NCBI GenBank assembly: GCA_014529385.2
Contig: CM043966.1
Location: forward strand, 110,342,808 to 110,406,807
DNA: 64,000 bases
Reading direction: 5' to 3'
Source: Adiantum capillus-veneris
Lineage: Eukaryota > Streptophyta > Polypodiopsida > Polypodiales > Pteridaceae
The notes below the pieces were generated by a model that worked only from the letters and a program-made list of their open reading frames with translations, was not told the DNA's origin and made no database searches. Shown here one piece after another: positions 13,801 through 25,600 of this stretch (its first letter is position 1; the number at the start of each line of letters is the position of its first letter). Made by a program: the position numbers and the translations under genes.

Positions 13801-14884
13801 ATTATTTCTCACCACTTGGAGTGACCATGATAGGTTTTACATGGGGGTTTGGTTCCAAGGTCCACCACTTGTCCAAGCTAACTCTATTGAAACATAGAGA
13901 GAAGCAAAGGGTCCACCACTTGTCCAAGCTAGGGTCCATTGAAACATGGAGAGAAGGATGCTCCCCATTTGTCCAAGATAGGCTCCATCGAAAACATGAA
14001 GAGAAGCAAGCTGCACCATGTCTCCAAGATGCTAGGCTTCATCGAAATACTTAAACCCAGGATATTTTGTACATGGAGGGTTTACATTCAAGGGCCACCA
14101 CTTGTCCAAGCTATTATCGCTAGTAGCATGAGTGGTTTTGTCTCAAGATTCACCACTTTTCCACTCTATGTCATTATATTAAGAATATGTGGGTGTTAAG
14201 GTCCACCACTTGTCCAACCTATAAGTCTATATCTTAAAGGTTATTCTTTCTTACCACTTGGAGTGACCATGATAGGTTTACATGGGGTTTGGTTCCAAGT
14301 CCACCACTTGTCCAAGCTAACTCTATTGAAACAGAGAGAGAATCAAAGGTCCACCACTTGTCCAAGCTAGGCTCCATTGAAACATGGAGAGAAGGATGCT
14401 CCACCATTTGCCAAGATAGGCTCCATTGAAACATGACGAGAAAGCAAGCTGCACCATGTCTCCAAGATGCTAGGCTCCATCGAAAAACATTAAACCATGA
14501 TATGTCGTAGATGAGGGGTTTACATTCAAGGTCCACCACTTGTCCAAGCTATTATTGGTAGTAGTAGTTGAGTGGTTTGGTCTTCAAGATTCACCATATT
14601 TCCACTCTATGTCATTATATTAAGAATATGTGGGTGTTAAGGTCCACCACTTGTCCAACATATAAGGCTATATCTTAAAGGTTATTCTTTCTACCACTTG
14701 GAGTGACCATGATAGGTTTTACATGGGGGTTTGGTTCAAGGTCCACCACTTGTCTAAGCTAATCTCTATAGAATCATAGAGAGAAGAAAAGGTCCACCAC
14801 TTGTCCAAGCTAGGCTCCTTGAACAGGAGAGAAGGATGCCCACCATTTGTCGAAGCTAACTCTATTGAAACATAGGGGAGTTTA
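7860..14884 (+). repeat. Higher-order satellite array, left arm
   Basis: The basic monomer is about 50 bp and reads GGTCCACCACTTGTCCAAGC, followed by a CTCCATTGAAACATGGAGAG-type segment. Four such monomers plus longer diverged ones make a 441-442 bp unit (unit starts near 8439 and 8880). A shorter variant lacks about 79 bp, for example around 9423-9605. The array starts just upstream of the SET-fusion gene and runs into the N run at 14885. Sequence quality falls inward, with many lost single bases after about 10000. Each full unit has an open minus-strand frame of about 90 codons (MDKWWTLNV...), which I treat as a by-product of the repeat. Confidence 0.92.
11359..11362. other. Empty piggyBac target site (TTAA) in the left arm
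   Basis: The satellite here reads CTATATCTTAATGGTTATTC without interruption. The right-arm equivalent (reverse complement) is split at this TTAA by the piggyBac element at 41434-47079, whose flanks match the sequence on both sides of this site. The surrounding repeat is tandem, so the exact unit pairing rests on nearby variants such as GGCTTCATCG at 11161 against CGATGAAGCC before 47283. Confidence 0.7.
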
Positions 14885-15084
14885 NNNNNNNNNNNNNNNN
14901 NNNNNNNNNNNNNNNNNNNNNNNNNNNNNNNNNNNNNNNNNNNNNNNNNNNNNNNNNNNNNNNNNNNNNNNNNNNNNNNNNNNNNNNNNNNNNNNNNNNN
15001 NNNNNNNNNNNNNNNNNNNNNNNNNNNNNNNNNNNNNNNNNNNNNNNNNNNNNNNNNNNNNNNNNNNNNNNNNNNNNNNNNNNN
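14885..15084. other. 200-base N run (scaffold gap)
   Basis: Exactly 200 Ns separate satellite from retroelement sequence. The identical length to the second gap suggests a fixed placeholder, so the true distance and adjacency are unknown. Confidence 0.99.
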
Positions 15085-15640
15085 GCAAAGAGCTACCATG
15101 AGATGTTTATCCCAGTCCCCTGTGTGGTTTGTTCACCTGTTTTGTGATGATTTTGGCAAATCATTCCATTTACCTTCTCTACCAGAACATTGCATTGTGG
15201 GATAGTATGGTGTGGAATGCCGGACTGTGATGCCTAACTTCTTCATTAGTTCTCCCACCAAATCACCTCTGAATCCTGGTCCTCTATCTGATATTATCTC
15301 AGAGGAGTGCCAAAACGGCAAACGATATGCTCAAAATGAACTTTTCCACCTCTTGGGCTGTAATGTGGGTGGTGGCTGTTGCTTCTGCCCATCAAGTCAT
15401 GTAGTCTCACCCATATGATGTACATTTTACCTGATTGGGCCCTTGGTAAAGGACCGATTGCATCTATGCCCCATTTCTCAAAAGGACCATATGAAATGAT
15501 AGGGGTTTGTGGCTTGTAGGTTAACGTGTGTGATCACTGGCCACTTGACAAGCCTTACATGTTTTACACCAATGGTGTACATCCCTGTTCAAACTAGGCC
15601 AAAAGGATCCTGCCTGTAGGAATCTTCCTACTAGTGATAT
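15085..15640 (-). pseudogene. Element 1 integrase fragment
   Basis: On the minus strand a zinc-binding segment reads HHWCKTCKACQ (about 15560). Further on comes EIISDRGPGFRGDLVGELM and TVRHSTPYYP (15190-15321), the second catalytic Asp region of a retroviral-type integrase. The segments lie in different frames and are separated by stops. The C-terminal part is lost in the N run. It cannot encode an active enzyme. Confidence 0.75.
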
Positions 15641-15922
15641 CTAGAGCAAAATGACCGCCGCAGACACGTCATGGCAACTTGAAATTACCTCTGTGATTTC
15701 ACTGGAGGTTGGCACCGCCTGAGAATTTGATCTTTGCCCTTACAATACAAAGTGGTCGTCTATAAGGCGGTACCTAGTAGCCTTCCTCACCAGCCATTTT
15801 TTTTGGCCTTTGGTGTGTCCTGCTGGACATTCTCCTGTATCTAGAAAACTGATGACATCAGGCATAGCATCACTACCTTGGAAGAGGGGTAGTTTTAATT
15901 TGATTGCTCCTACGGGAACGTC

Positions 15923-16138
15923 TTATATTCTTTCTCTAGCTAGTGCATCTGCCCCTTGATTTTCTGCTCTAGGGACATGGAAGATTTTCACTGCTTCAAA
16001 CTTCTTTAGGAGGTCCTTAACTTGGCAAAGTTGACAAGTAAAATCTGATTTTTGCACTCCCAGGTGCCATTTATCTGCCTTATCAAAATCAAAGCGTCGC
16101 CGAACACATTCAGGCACTGAATTCTTTGTGAAATACAT
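15923..16138 (-). pseudogene. Element 1 second RNase H-like domain (Tat hallmark), partial
   Basis: The frame reads LCQVKDLLKKFEAVKIFHVPRAENQGADALARERI. The HVPRAENQGADALA motif is the C-terminal part of the RNase H1-type domain that follows the ordinary RNase H in plant Tat/Ogre-type Ty3/gypsy elements. The N-terminal catalytic part is broken by frameshifts just downstream (16140-16330). Confidence 0.7.
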
Positions 16139-16327
16139 TGTTCCAACCCAAGGATTAGGGCTGCATATTCTGCTTCATTGTTGGATTGGAGTGTAATAAT
16201 TACCCCATGGAGAATACTCTTTCTTGATGTTCATTGAAAATGACCATGCCTGCTGCAGACTGACCCATTGTTCACTTGTATGCTCCGTCAAAGAAAAGAG
16301 AGTGAGCTCTCTCTAGCTTAGTACTTT

Positions 16328-16807
16328 CTATCGCTGGTGTTCCTTCCTTTCTTCCGTGTTGACCTTCAACTTCTTCTCATAATGGAAATGAGTGAGAATT
16401 CCCGCTAAACTAGCCCTGGTGGAGTTTTCTACTTGCATGGTGTAGCCAAACTCTTGTAGTCTAATTAACCACTTTGAGATCCTAGATGAGACATCCATGT
16501 GTCGCATTACATATGGGAAAACCTCCTCCATTGTCAGGATTACAAAGGGTCTAGGCAGGAGATAGGAGCGGAACTTTGTGGTAGCAAACATTAGTGCCAG
16601 AACCATGTGTTCTACTTCGGTAAATCCTTTTTCTGATGGAGTCATGACCCGACTAGAGAAGTAAATAGGGCGCATGAAAGAAGTTTTGGGGTCTTTTTGC
16701 ATTAGCACTGCTCCTAGTGTATCATTTCCCACACTAGGGTTCACATAAAATGGCTCATCCCACTTAGGAGGTGAAATAGTGGGAAGCTTAGCTAGGATTT
16801 GCTTCAC
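16328..16807 (-). pseudogene. Element 1 RT connection/RNase H domain
   Basis: This 159-codon frame contains PFYVNPSVGNDTLGAVLMQKD, FSSRVMTPSEKGFTEVEHMVLAL and FRSYLLPRPFVILT. That is the RNase H domain that follows reverse transcriptase in Ty3/gypsy polyproteins, in the variant without a canonical second acidic residue. It continues from the reverse transcriptase upstream, with a stop or frameshift between them. Confidence 0.75.
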
Positions 16808-16829
16808 CTCAGTAAACTGCTGCTCGTTC

Positions 16830-17760
16830 TCTTCACTCCATGAGAAGACATCCCTCTAGGTGAGTTTTTGTAGGGGAAGGACCACTTGAGATAGCAGGTG
16901 AATGAACTGCTTAAGTATCTTACCTTCTGAAGAAAGAAACCAGCTGCTCTGGGTGATGAGTGGGTGATGATAAAGATACCAGAGCCTGAATCTTGCTCGG
17001 GTCGATTCCTTTTGCTGAAATTACATGACCAAGGAGAGTGACTTTGCTCTCACCAATGTGACACTTGTCCATGTTGAGTTGGTCACCCAGGTTTGCAGCC
17101 TGGTTAAGCCATCATAGACTTTGCTTAAATGAAGGGCTCGTGAGCTATAAATGCAAAAATCATCTATGAAAACCCGTATTGATGTCCCAAAGTAGGATTG
17201 GAAAAAAAAAAGTCATATAGCGTTGAAACGTGGTCGGGGCGTTAGTGAGGCCAAACGGCATCACTCTGTAGGCAAAACATCCCCAAGGTGTGATGAAGGT
17301 TGTCTTCTTCTGATCCTCCTCCGCAATGCTAATCTGGAAGTATCCTAAGTATCCATTGCAGACTGTGTAGCCTTCGTGACCTGCCACTTCATTGAGTATT
17401 TCATCTTGGAATGGGAGGGGAAAGTGGTCCCTCTTCGTGGCTGCATTGATAGGTTTATAATCCCACAGACTCTCCACTTACCTTTTTTTTTTGGTGTGAC
17501 TACTACTGGGGAGACCCATTCTGAGTCTTCGACAGGATAGATGAAACTGCTTGTAGCAAACTTCTCACTTCCTTAAGCAATGCCTCTTGTTGGATTACTC
17601 CAAGTCTTCTGAGCTTTTGTACTACGGGTTTACTTCCTTCCTTGAGCTTTATGTGGTGTTGTACTACTGTAATTCTGTGATCTTATCATAGCCATCAATG
17701 AACAAAGTAGTGAAGTTACCTAACATGGAGACGTACTCCTTCCTTTCTTCATTGGTTAAC
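16830..17760 (-). pseudogene. Element 1 reverse transcriptase, frameshifted
   Basis: The segment 17477-17160 reads DYKPINAATKRDHFPLPFQDEIL ... GYFQISIAEEDQKKTTFITPWG ... AYRVMPFGLTNAPTTFQRYM, which are the fingers and palm of a Ty3/gypsy reverse transcriptase. The catalytic box appears just after, in another frame, as FIDDFCIYSS (about 17135-17170). Upstream and downstream parts are interrupted by stops. It is nonfunctional as it stands. Confidence 0.8.
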
Positions 17761-17844
17761 TCATTTGAGAGCATTTTTTGTAGCTTACCTGCATCCTCCA
17801 AGGACTGCATATCTGATGATCCCTCTTGGTTTTCCGAGGTTGCT

Positions 17845-18803
17845 TCAGATTGTGTTTAATCTATTTGGGTCTTTAAGAATGACTCCCATTACTTCAATGC
17901 TACTGTCACTTCCGTCGGTGGTGGTCGTCTCTTCTCCTAAGGTAGACGAGTAGTCGCTGGTGGACTCGTCTTCTGAAGCCTCCAAGATCATGTTGTGCTG
18001 CTTTCCAGACCTCATGTCGTAGAATATGTACTTCCCTTTAGCATCCTTCATCTGGATCATCCGGTGCTCCAGTCTTGTTTAGCTTCCATAGCCATAAGCC
18101 AAGGCCTTCCAAGAATGATGGGGTAGCCCTCCCCTTTGTGTGGCATGACGAAGATGTCTACCTCCACTTCTGTATTAAATGCTTTTACTTTGACCGCATT
18201 TACAATGCCTACGCATTTCACTCTTACATTGTTTGCCATCTTGGCTCGGCAGGGTGCCGGCCTACTTACCTCTAGACCTAGATGGTGCATCATCTTTTCA
18301 CTCATGATGCATATTTGCGTGCCACCATCTATGTAGACGTTTGAAATCCGTTGCCCCTTGATGTGAGCGTCCATGGTTGGCAGGATGTCCTCGAGATCCC
18401 TCCCAGAGATAGCCTCAGCTATCCTGGGTCTTGATTTCTTGGTACTTACCATTTTCGTCCATTGCCTCCTCATTCTGGGTGGAAGGGGGAGTAATTGGGG
18501 CCAAGTTATCTTCGAGCCCTGCATTAACACATCCTGAACTAAGTCATAGGGTTTTGCATACTTATCTAGTGAGAAATCCACGATATCTATCTTCCGCCGT
18601 GGTTTAGCTGCTTGCTTGCTAGACTCCGCCTTCCCTTTCATCCTTTCTTCTCTTTGATATGCCTCCTCGTGCCTCACACACTTCACTCCCATAGCATCCA
18701 CTTCTTCTACCTTCGCTTTTCCTTTGTGCTTCTCTCGAGCTGATTCTTCTACCTTCACCTTCCCTTTAGCCTCTAAGCTAATAACACTCACCGCTTGGTT
18801 CAC
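17845..18803 (-). pseudogene. Element 1 retropepsin-like protease region
   Basis: The frame 18803-18057 has a lysine- and glutamate-rich spacer followed by an aspartic protease-like domain: VYIDGGTQICIMSEKMMHHLGL ... YPIILGRPWLMAMEA. The usual D-S/T-G active-site triad reads D-G-G. A further frame (18060-17845) continues with an acidic linker toward the reverse transcriptase. One change separates the two frames. Confidence 0.7.
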
Positions 18804-19773
18804 AGCAAGTGGTGGGGGTAGTGGCGGAATGAGAGGTTGGGATGGTGGTTGTTGTTGTACAGGTGGTCGAAGGATTTGTACCGGTGGGATTGGTCCTGGC
18901 TGCCTAGGTGGTGGTGGTCTTGCTCTTGGCGGAGAGATATGATTCTGTCTCCCCCTTCTATTGAAATTCTACCTCCTCGGGTGTGGGCAGTAGTACATTC
19001 CATGGCCATCTTCCCTGCAGTTGTAACAGTGGTACTCTGGGTTCTGCCTTCATTTTCCCCTTCCTTGTTCTGGGTTTCTTCCAGATGCATGCCCTTGCTG
19101 CACCAGATGCACAGATAAACTCTCTAGTTGGGTGGTGATGCCACTCAGCAGGTCTTGTTGTTCTTCTGATGCCTCCTGCAGTTGGACTCTATGATTGGTT
19201 GTTGCAGCCACTGGGGTTGGTCGGGGCCGATCTTGTTTCCTCTAACTCGTTTACTCTTGCTTGCATGCGCAGCTTCTTATCTTTAAGGTGGGCTACTTTG
19301 AATGCCAACTCATATGTTGCAAGAAACCTTCCCTTCACCTTCTCTCTAAGCGGCGACCATAGACCAGCAATGAAACGGTCCTTCTTTAGGAAATTAGGTG
19401 CTCCTTCGCCTTCCTCTAGTGTGGCAACCCATCTCTCCCATAAGTCCACAAACTTTGACTCGTAGGTGGCATACTCCAGCAGGCCTCCCTGTTTTAATTC
19501 TGTCAGTACCTGCCATAGCTTCTCCGAGGTTGTGCCTCCACCAAACCTCTTTACAAAAGCAGCCCTTAACACATCCCATGCATTCTTGGTAGCCTGGGGC
19601 AATGCATTATACCAGGACTTGGCCTCTACTTTCATCAATAGAGGAAAAATTCTAAGTCGTGAAACGTCATCTTTGTTGGAGACGACACAAGCAATGTCGA
19701 AATCATCCAAAAAGTTGGTGGTGAGATCCTTTCCCTTCTTTCCACTAAACGTGGGGAAAGAAACACTTGCCAT
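18804..19773 (-). pseudogene. Element 1 gag with CCHC zinc knuckle
   Basis: The frame starting MASVSFPTFSGKKGKDLTT (19773) is a retrotransposon gag domain: LMKVEAKSWYNALPQ, WDVLRAAFVKRFGG, YESKFVDLWERW and LKKDRFIAGLWSPLREKVKG are typical. It ends at 19189. In another frame near 18985-19035 the sequence reads CYNCREDGHGMYYC, an exact C-x2-C-x4-H-x4-C zinc knuckle, so the nucleocapsid part is present but displaced by at least one frameshift. A proline-rich linker follows. Confidence 0.82.
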
Positions 19774-19999
19774 GGTGGTGACTCAGGAAATTACAAACCT
19801 TTTTTTTTCTTTTTCTTTCTTTTTTCTTTTACATCAACAGTAGTGGCTCATAGCGGCTTTTACAGGGGTGGGATGGATAGGTTAAAACAGGATAAAATAG
19901 AGACATTAAAGGAATGATGGTAATCTAATATGGGAAGAATGATAGGGTTCGGGGAATTGAGGATCTCTCCTAGTACCGCCGCACCAAATAGGTATATGA

Positions 20000-20930
20000 T
20001 CTTCTATTGGTAGAAGACTTCCCTATCTACATAGATATTCACATGCATATGCTGCAGGAATCTGAACGGGAATGCCGTCGGTCAGTTTTCCATCATGCAC
20101 AGAGGGTGGAATACTTACTTATACTCTTACCATGCCAGTGTTGATGAGTTGGCACATCCACAAGAGGTCGTCGCCTTTCATGGGCTCTACCTTTTCTTCG
20201 TTGCTCAGCACGTACGGGGTGATGGAGACGCGTCTGACCACTCCCAGCCTCTTGGCTAAGAGCAATTGCAAGTAATTTCCGTAACTCGTCTAAGAGCATG
20301 AATTCTACTCCATTCAGTTGCAACTCGTCTCCAGCCCACTGGGTTTCTCCCATGGTAGAGAGCTTCTTCAGGATAAGTTGTACAGGGAGAGGAGGAAGGT
20401 CCTCCACTCGCTTCCCAAAACAGCGAAAGCAGTAGCCGAACCACTCTTCCCTAGGACATGGGAATCTTCTTACCACTTCTTCTTTTGGATTGAGGATTGG
20501 TAGGCGTCGTGCAAATTGGTAGGCGACCTTTCACCGCTTAGCTTCGGATGACTTCTTCTTTGACAAAGTAGATACAACCCGGCTTTTTGAGCTTGAAGCA
20601 CTTGCTTGGCTAGATGCTTCTCCCTTCGGGGTCATCTGTTTTCAGACTGGCTTATCTTCTCCTTACCTTTGGCTCGAGCAGCCCCTTTAGGCCACTTTGG
20701 AGTTATATCTTTGACTGTAGTTTCTTTAGGGAAAAGAGGTCTCACCATTTGCTTCCCTTCCTTGACGTGAATGATTTCTTCACGATGAATGTCGATGTAG
20801 ATGACTTCAGCCCTTTTGCTGCCTTCATTGCTGGCACTCATTGACAGTGTGCCTTGGTTGACAACAGTGGTGGCACTTCACCAATCTCCCACCTGATGCT
20901 TTCAATTTATAGTTAGAACGAGCGACACGA
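20000..20930 (-). pseudogene. Remnants of an ORF upstream of gag (element 1)
   Basis: Frames at 20841-20632 (MSASNEGSKRAEVIYIDIHREE...) and 20476-20093 (MVRRFPCPREEWFGYCFRCFGKR...) look like pieces of one protein-coding region split by frameshifts. Tat/Ogre elements often have an extra ORF between the 5' LTR and gag, and the position fits. I do not recognise the protein itself. Confidence 0.4.
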
Positions 20931-21126
20931 GATGGAGAATTTACCTCTTGAATGTTGATGACACTGCAGCCTGGTAGTAGCACCTCAATGAAGGCACCTA
21001 GTGCCTCCTTCGTCTCCTCTTCTTCCGTCCTCTAGTTAGAAAATTCCTTCAGCCACTCGTCCATGATTGATAGTGGGCGTCACTTTCAGCATTGTAAAAT
21101 GAAGGGTCTTAGAAAAGCCCTCCTCA

Positions 21127-21139
21127 GTGGGGGGCACCA
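21127..21139 (-). other. Primer-binding-site-like sequence of element 1
   Basis: On the minus strand the sequence TGGTGCCCCCCAC begins two bases after the TCA end of the proposed LTR. TGG pairs with the CCA end of a tRNA, and the distance from the LTR is typical. I cannot name the tRNA. Confidence 0.55.
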
Positions 21140-22430
21140 AATGACGGACGCAAAGCAGACCCCGAACCCCGATGGCCTCTAAAACGACGGGGGCCGAATG
21201 GCACGCCTCAAGCTTGCCACGATAAAGTTAAAAGGGGGCACCACCTAGCTTTGAGCGGCCAGGACGCAAAACCACGATGATATGAACACCGCAAACTTAC
21301 ACACACACACACAAAGAGAGAGAGATATTTTCAAATGATGAAAACCCTCGGGGTGTGAGGGTGAATTATTTCAACAATATTTACAAAGTGGCATGCCGTG
21401 GTGGTAGAGAGGTAGGGAGAGGAGGTGGTGCAACCTACTTGGTGTGTTCTCTAAGACGACTCAATGACTGTGAATACTTACTACCAAGAGCGTGCATACG
21501 TGTGTGCATCGACCATTGGAGTTGAGAGATGGATGTGGTTCCCTTAACATGGTGCAATTCCCAAGGCAAACTCAACACACAAGCCCCTCCCCGTGATGGT
21601 GATAGTGTCAATCCTTCCACTACACTCTACCAAATGCTTGGCTCCTCATGAATTGCCCCCCCCCCCCCCCACCCCCGATAGTGACCTCTCAATACAATTT
21701 ATAGGTGTTGGCTGCTTGGATTATGGTAATCCCAGTGTGGTTAGGGTAAGCTTAATCGGGGAGACAAAGCAAGTGGTGGGCCTGGTGTGGTTGACCTTGC
21801 TTTGTGTTAAGGCGGTTACGCCGCTAGCGGAAGCTAAATAGCGAGAACTCAACCAACAACAGAATTTGTCAGACGAGGACGAAGCTTGACCCGCAGGCGC
21901 ATGGAAAACAACTAGGTGGGTGTCAAATCACCTACTCGACCTTCTAATGACAATCACTACTAAGGAAATCAAATCTAAGTTCTAAAAACACGCAAGTGAC
22001 TGAAATCCGTACTACGAACGAATGCTATACAAACAGGATCTAGAATCATCAAATCGATCTCAAACTCAAGGGGAAGTCTATACACTAGGTAAGAACAACA
22101 CCCTAAAGACTTGAACTGCAAAATCAACCTATAACCACTCCGTGCGGTAAACGCATATGAAGACAGGCCGAAAAATACAGGTGACCGAAACTTGACCCCG
22201 ATGGTACGAATGTGTAGCTCTACTCGTTGTGGTTCTATAGATATGCTGCACACTCTATTCCGACACACGAGTTGGAAGAAAACTCACACCGAAGCTCGTA
22301 GAACTTACCACACGTAGAAGCCGATAGCGCGCACTCTTGGTATCTGTGCATAGCTCTCACCGTTGCTAACACAATGGCGGTGTCGCTTCTCCAATGGCAG
22401 CCCCGTAGCTCGCGTAGCAAGGAGATAAGA

Positions 22431-22536
<106 letters not shown>

Positions 22537-22607
22537 ACACAGTCACGGCGCTCAAAAACTCACTTTGATTAATAAATGAATCCTCCCTTAGGTTACAAAA
22601 CTTTGGC

Positions 22608-22614
22608 TTATATA
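22608..22614 (-). promoter_or_regulatory. TATA box of the element 1 LTR
   Basis: The minus strand reads GGTATATAAGCC within the LTR, about 210 bp from the LTR start and upstream of the GA-rich leader. Position and sequence fit an LTR core promoter. Confidence 0.55.
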
Positions 22615-22665
22615 CCTCAGCCTTGGAGGTGAAACATCTCTAATTATTTACATCAGCAGGTGAAA

Positions 22666-25600
22666 TTACGTCGAGATTACAAGCTGGAAACTCAATTGAG
22701 TCCCGTTACTTAATGAATGGCTCAAATCAAAATTAATGTCGGAAAGACATTTATTACAATCAGTGGTTACAAAATGATGGGTGTGAACAAAAATGCGGGT
22801 GTGATCCTCTGCTGGCTCAACACTCCCCCCCTCCGCGTTCATGTCGTCCCTGACATGACTTTTAGGCTTGATCAATAGAGTCCTATCGTCTTGAGCATCT
22901 GCAAATGTGATTCGTAGCGTAGGTTGCCGATGGTCAAGGTTGGGCCGAATATTTTGCTTTCGTGAGTGAAAAAGCCGGTGTAGAAAGCGTTCTTCGAATG
23001 TTTGCATGTGGAAGCTAGGCAAAAACATAATTCTTTGGTATAAGAGATGTAACACCTTTGGTGATGGCTGCAATGAAAGATCATACACCATATCTGTCAC
23101 TGTGTCGGCCGTCGATAGTAGACTCGAGGTCGTGGCTTTATCTGGCGCGAACACTTCAATGCATGCTAAGAGAGTCCTGCAGATTTTCTTTAGCATCTGA
23201 CACGAAAGGTCAGGAGAGCCAGTAAAGAGTTTGATGGTGCCCGTTAGGGTTTTCACCATGTAGGCTTTACCTATTCTCTCTCCTGCCTTTGGTCCTGGCA
23301 TCCTTGGGTAATTAAGCCAATTTGGCTTCTTTTCTGCAATCCTGCCATGCTCTTTCCAGCTTCTGACTCTTGGCACTGGGCAGAAGGTTGCATCCTCCCG
23401 AATCTCTTTTGGAGCCTCTACCAAGTAGATGAGGTAGGCTGGGTATTTGTTCAGCCAACCTTTCCTCCATCTAGGTTGAGAATCTACAATCTTCTTTGAT
23501 TGTTCATCCTTTGTGATGTTGCCTTCATAAAGAGCGACATACTGCTCCTCCTCTATTCTCTTTTTCGTCTTTATCACTTCAAATTTCATCAGAGGGAAAG
23601 GCAGGCTTGGTTGCATCCACTCTTCATGGAGCACTTTTGTGTCTAAACCTTGAAGTCTAATGGAAATGAGGAGTCTCCTTTCCCATTCCATTTCCGCCTT
23701 GGCACTTTCCTCTGTTGACTTTTCTATTTGGTCCTGGAGCCTTCGTTCTTCTTCTTCAGAGATTCCTGAAGTTGAGGCCACTTCTTGAACTGGGGCTGGA
23801 TCTTCAATTGTGGTTGCCTCTCCAGTTTCTGGTAGCTCTATGGCTGCTCCCCTGCTTCTTCTTGTGGTGGCTCTGTTTCTCTTCTTTGTTGCTCTTGGAG
23901 GTCTTGGAGCTGTTTGCGGAGGGCCTCATTTTCTGTCCTTAGTGTTTGGTTTTCTGATGTGAGCCTCTCCTCTGCAGCCAATGATCCCTCCGCCATGTGC
24001 AACCTTTGCACTTGCTCTAACCTCAGCTCTCTTTGCAGACTTCTGACCTGATCTTCCAGAGCTGGTACGAGGGCTCCCTCTTGTTCTGTTCCTGCTCTGC
24101 TAGCTCTAGGGTTGGTCCTGAGTCTCGTGATTGTCCTTTCTTGAAGTTCGACTCTTTCCCTTAGCTCAATGAGCTCATCCTTGGCTGCCTCCAGCTCATC
24201 TTCTATTCGCTCCTTTGCTTCCTGTGAGCTTGTTACCTCTCTTGAAGCTTCGGCTAGTTGGAGTATCAAGCCGTCCCTCTCGTTTTCGGCGTCGTAGAGT
24301 GATGCTTTATGACTTTCAGATTCAGTCATAGCATTCTCTAACTTCTTCTGCAACTCTGCTTCCTTTTGTTTTGCTATCTCAAGTGCTACTTCCTTTGCTC
24401 TGGATCTTTCTTTAATCTTGCTGAGTAGTTCATGCACCATGTGCATGTCTTTTTCATCTTCATCTGTCAACTTGACAGCTCTTTCTGCCACCACCTCCAA
24501 TGGCTTCGGCTCGTCCATTTTTTCTTCACTCTCCATTGTACCCTTTGTCTTTTCTTTCGTCCCTTTCCGATCATCTTGTTTCCATAGGGATATCCCATAA
24601 ACTGCCTCCAGGGCCTCTTCTTCACTGTATCCGATCGCGACCAGATCCTCATAATCATATTTATTTTGCTGAACTGGATCTATCCTCTTTTCCTTGGTTC
24701 CGGCCTCCGGTTTTTCCATAATTTCTGTTTCCATTTCTATTGTGGTTTCCTCCACGATAATTTCCATCTTCTTCGGGCTTGGTACAACAGTAAAAGAGGG
24801 CTGATTGTCCTCAGTCATCTTGGCTTTCCCCTTGTTTGCTTGCTCGTCTTTCTCTTGAGGTTCAGTAGACTCATCTACTTTCTTCTTCCCCTTGTCGTCC
24901 TTTTGCAGCTCAGCTTTTAAAAGCTGTACTTCCTCTTCAGTATAAGGCTCGACAGGTTGCTGCTCCAGTATGGCCTCCGACTCCTCATAAGCTCTAATGT
25001 ATTGATCATATTGATCAACATGTGGCCTGGCTGAGCTGGTTCCGACTTTACTGGGGTCTGGCACCCACATTTCTTCGAAGTCCCCCTTTAGAGCTCTTTC
25101 CGCTCTAAACTGCTCCACCAGCCTTTCCATTCTTGCAGATTTTTGACTTTTGGTTTGCTTGGGATCGGCCTTCTTCTTCACTTTCTTCTTGAGCGGCTCG
25201 TCCACGGCCTCCTCAAGTTTTGAAACTATTTCTAGTTTTCGGCGTGCTCTTGTGGACGCCCTCTTGGATACTTCTTGCTGTTCTTCCTCCTCATCGGCTT
25301 CTCTAAGCCACTCATTTTGGGAGGGAATCTGTGGCCCTTGATCCCTAGCTCCAATAGCTTCATAAGCTATTCTTGTTAGGATTTCTCCTCCTCCTATGTA
25401 CTTTGGTTTCTGGTTGTGCATGGCGATTACTTGCTCGTGGATGTATTGAGCATAATTCACCTCCTTTGACATGTTGCTCTTCAGTGCCCATGTGATGGTT
25501 GTCGCAATGGCATGGGGTGGTGTAGTATACTTCTGCGGTCTTTTGCTGCACACATGGAAAAACTGGTTGTATAATCGGCAAAGGGTTGCCGCTCGTTGAT

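Larger units (their letters stand above)
1..14884. repeat. Left arm of a large inverted duplication
   Basis: The reverse complement of this segment matches 35889-58048. Paired coordinates sum to about 58049-58051 from position 1 to about 9605, so there is almost no net length change over the outer 9.6 kb. Further in, the sum rises to about 58444, because the left arm holds roughly one more satellite unit. Coding parts of the arms differ by a few substitutions and 1-3 bp indels; the satellite parts differ more, and the inner left satellite (about 10000-14884) is full of single-base gaps. The arm runs off the window start and ends inward at an N run, so neither boundary is seen. It may be a true palindrome arm or a second haplotype placed in reverse. 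Confidence 0.93.

Noticed and set aside
7860-14884. Many open frames of 60-100 codons in the satellite, such as MDKWWTLNVNP... and MKHGEKDAPPF...
   Set aside because: They recur with every repeat unit, change with each single-base gap, exist on both strands, and have no start context or domain. They are by-products of the monomer sequence.
14885-15084. Apparent open frames across the N run
   Set aside because: The bases are unknown. Nothing can be read through them.
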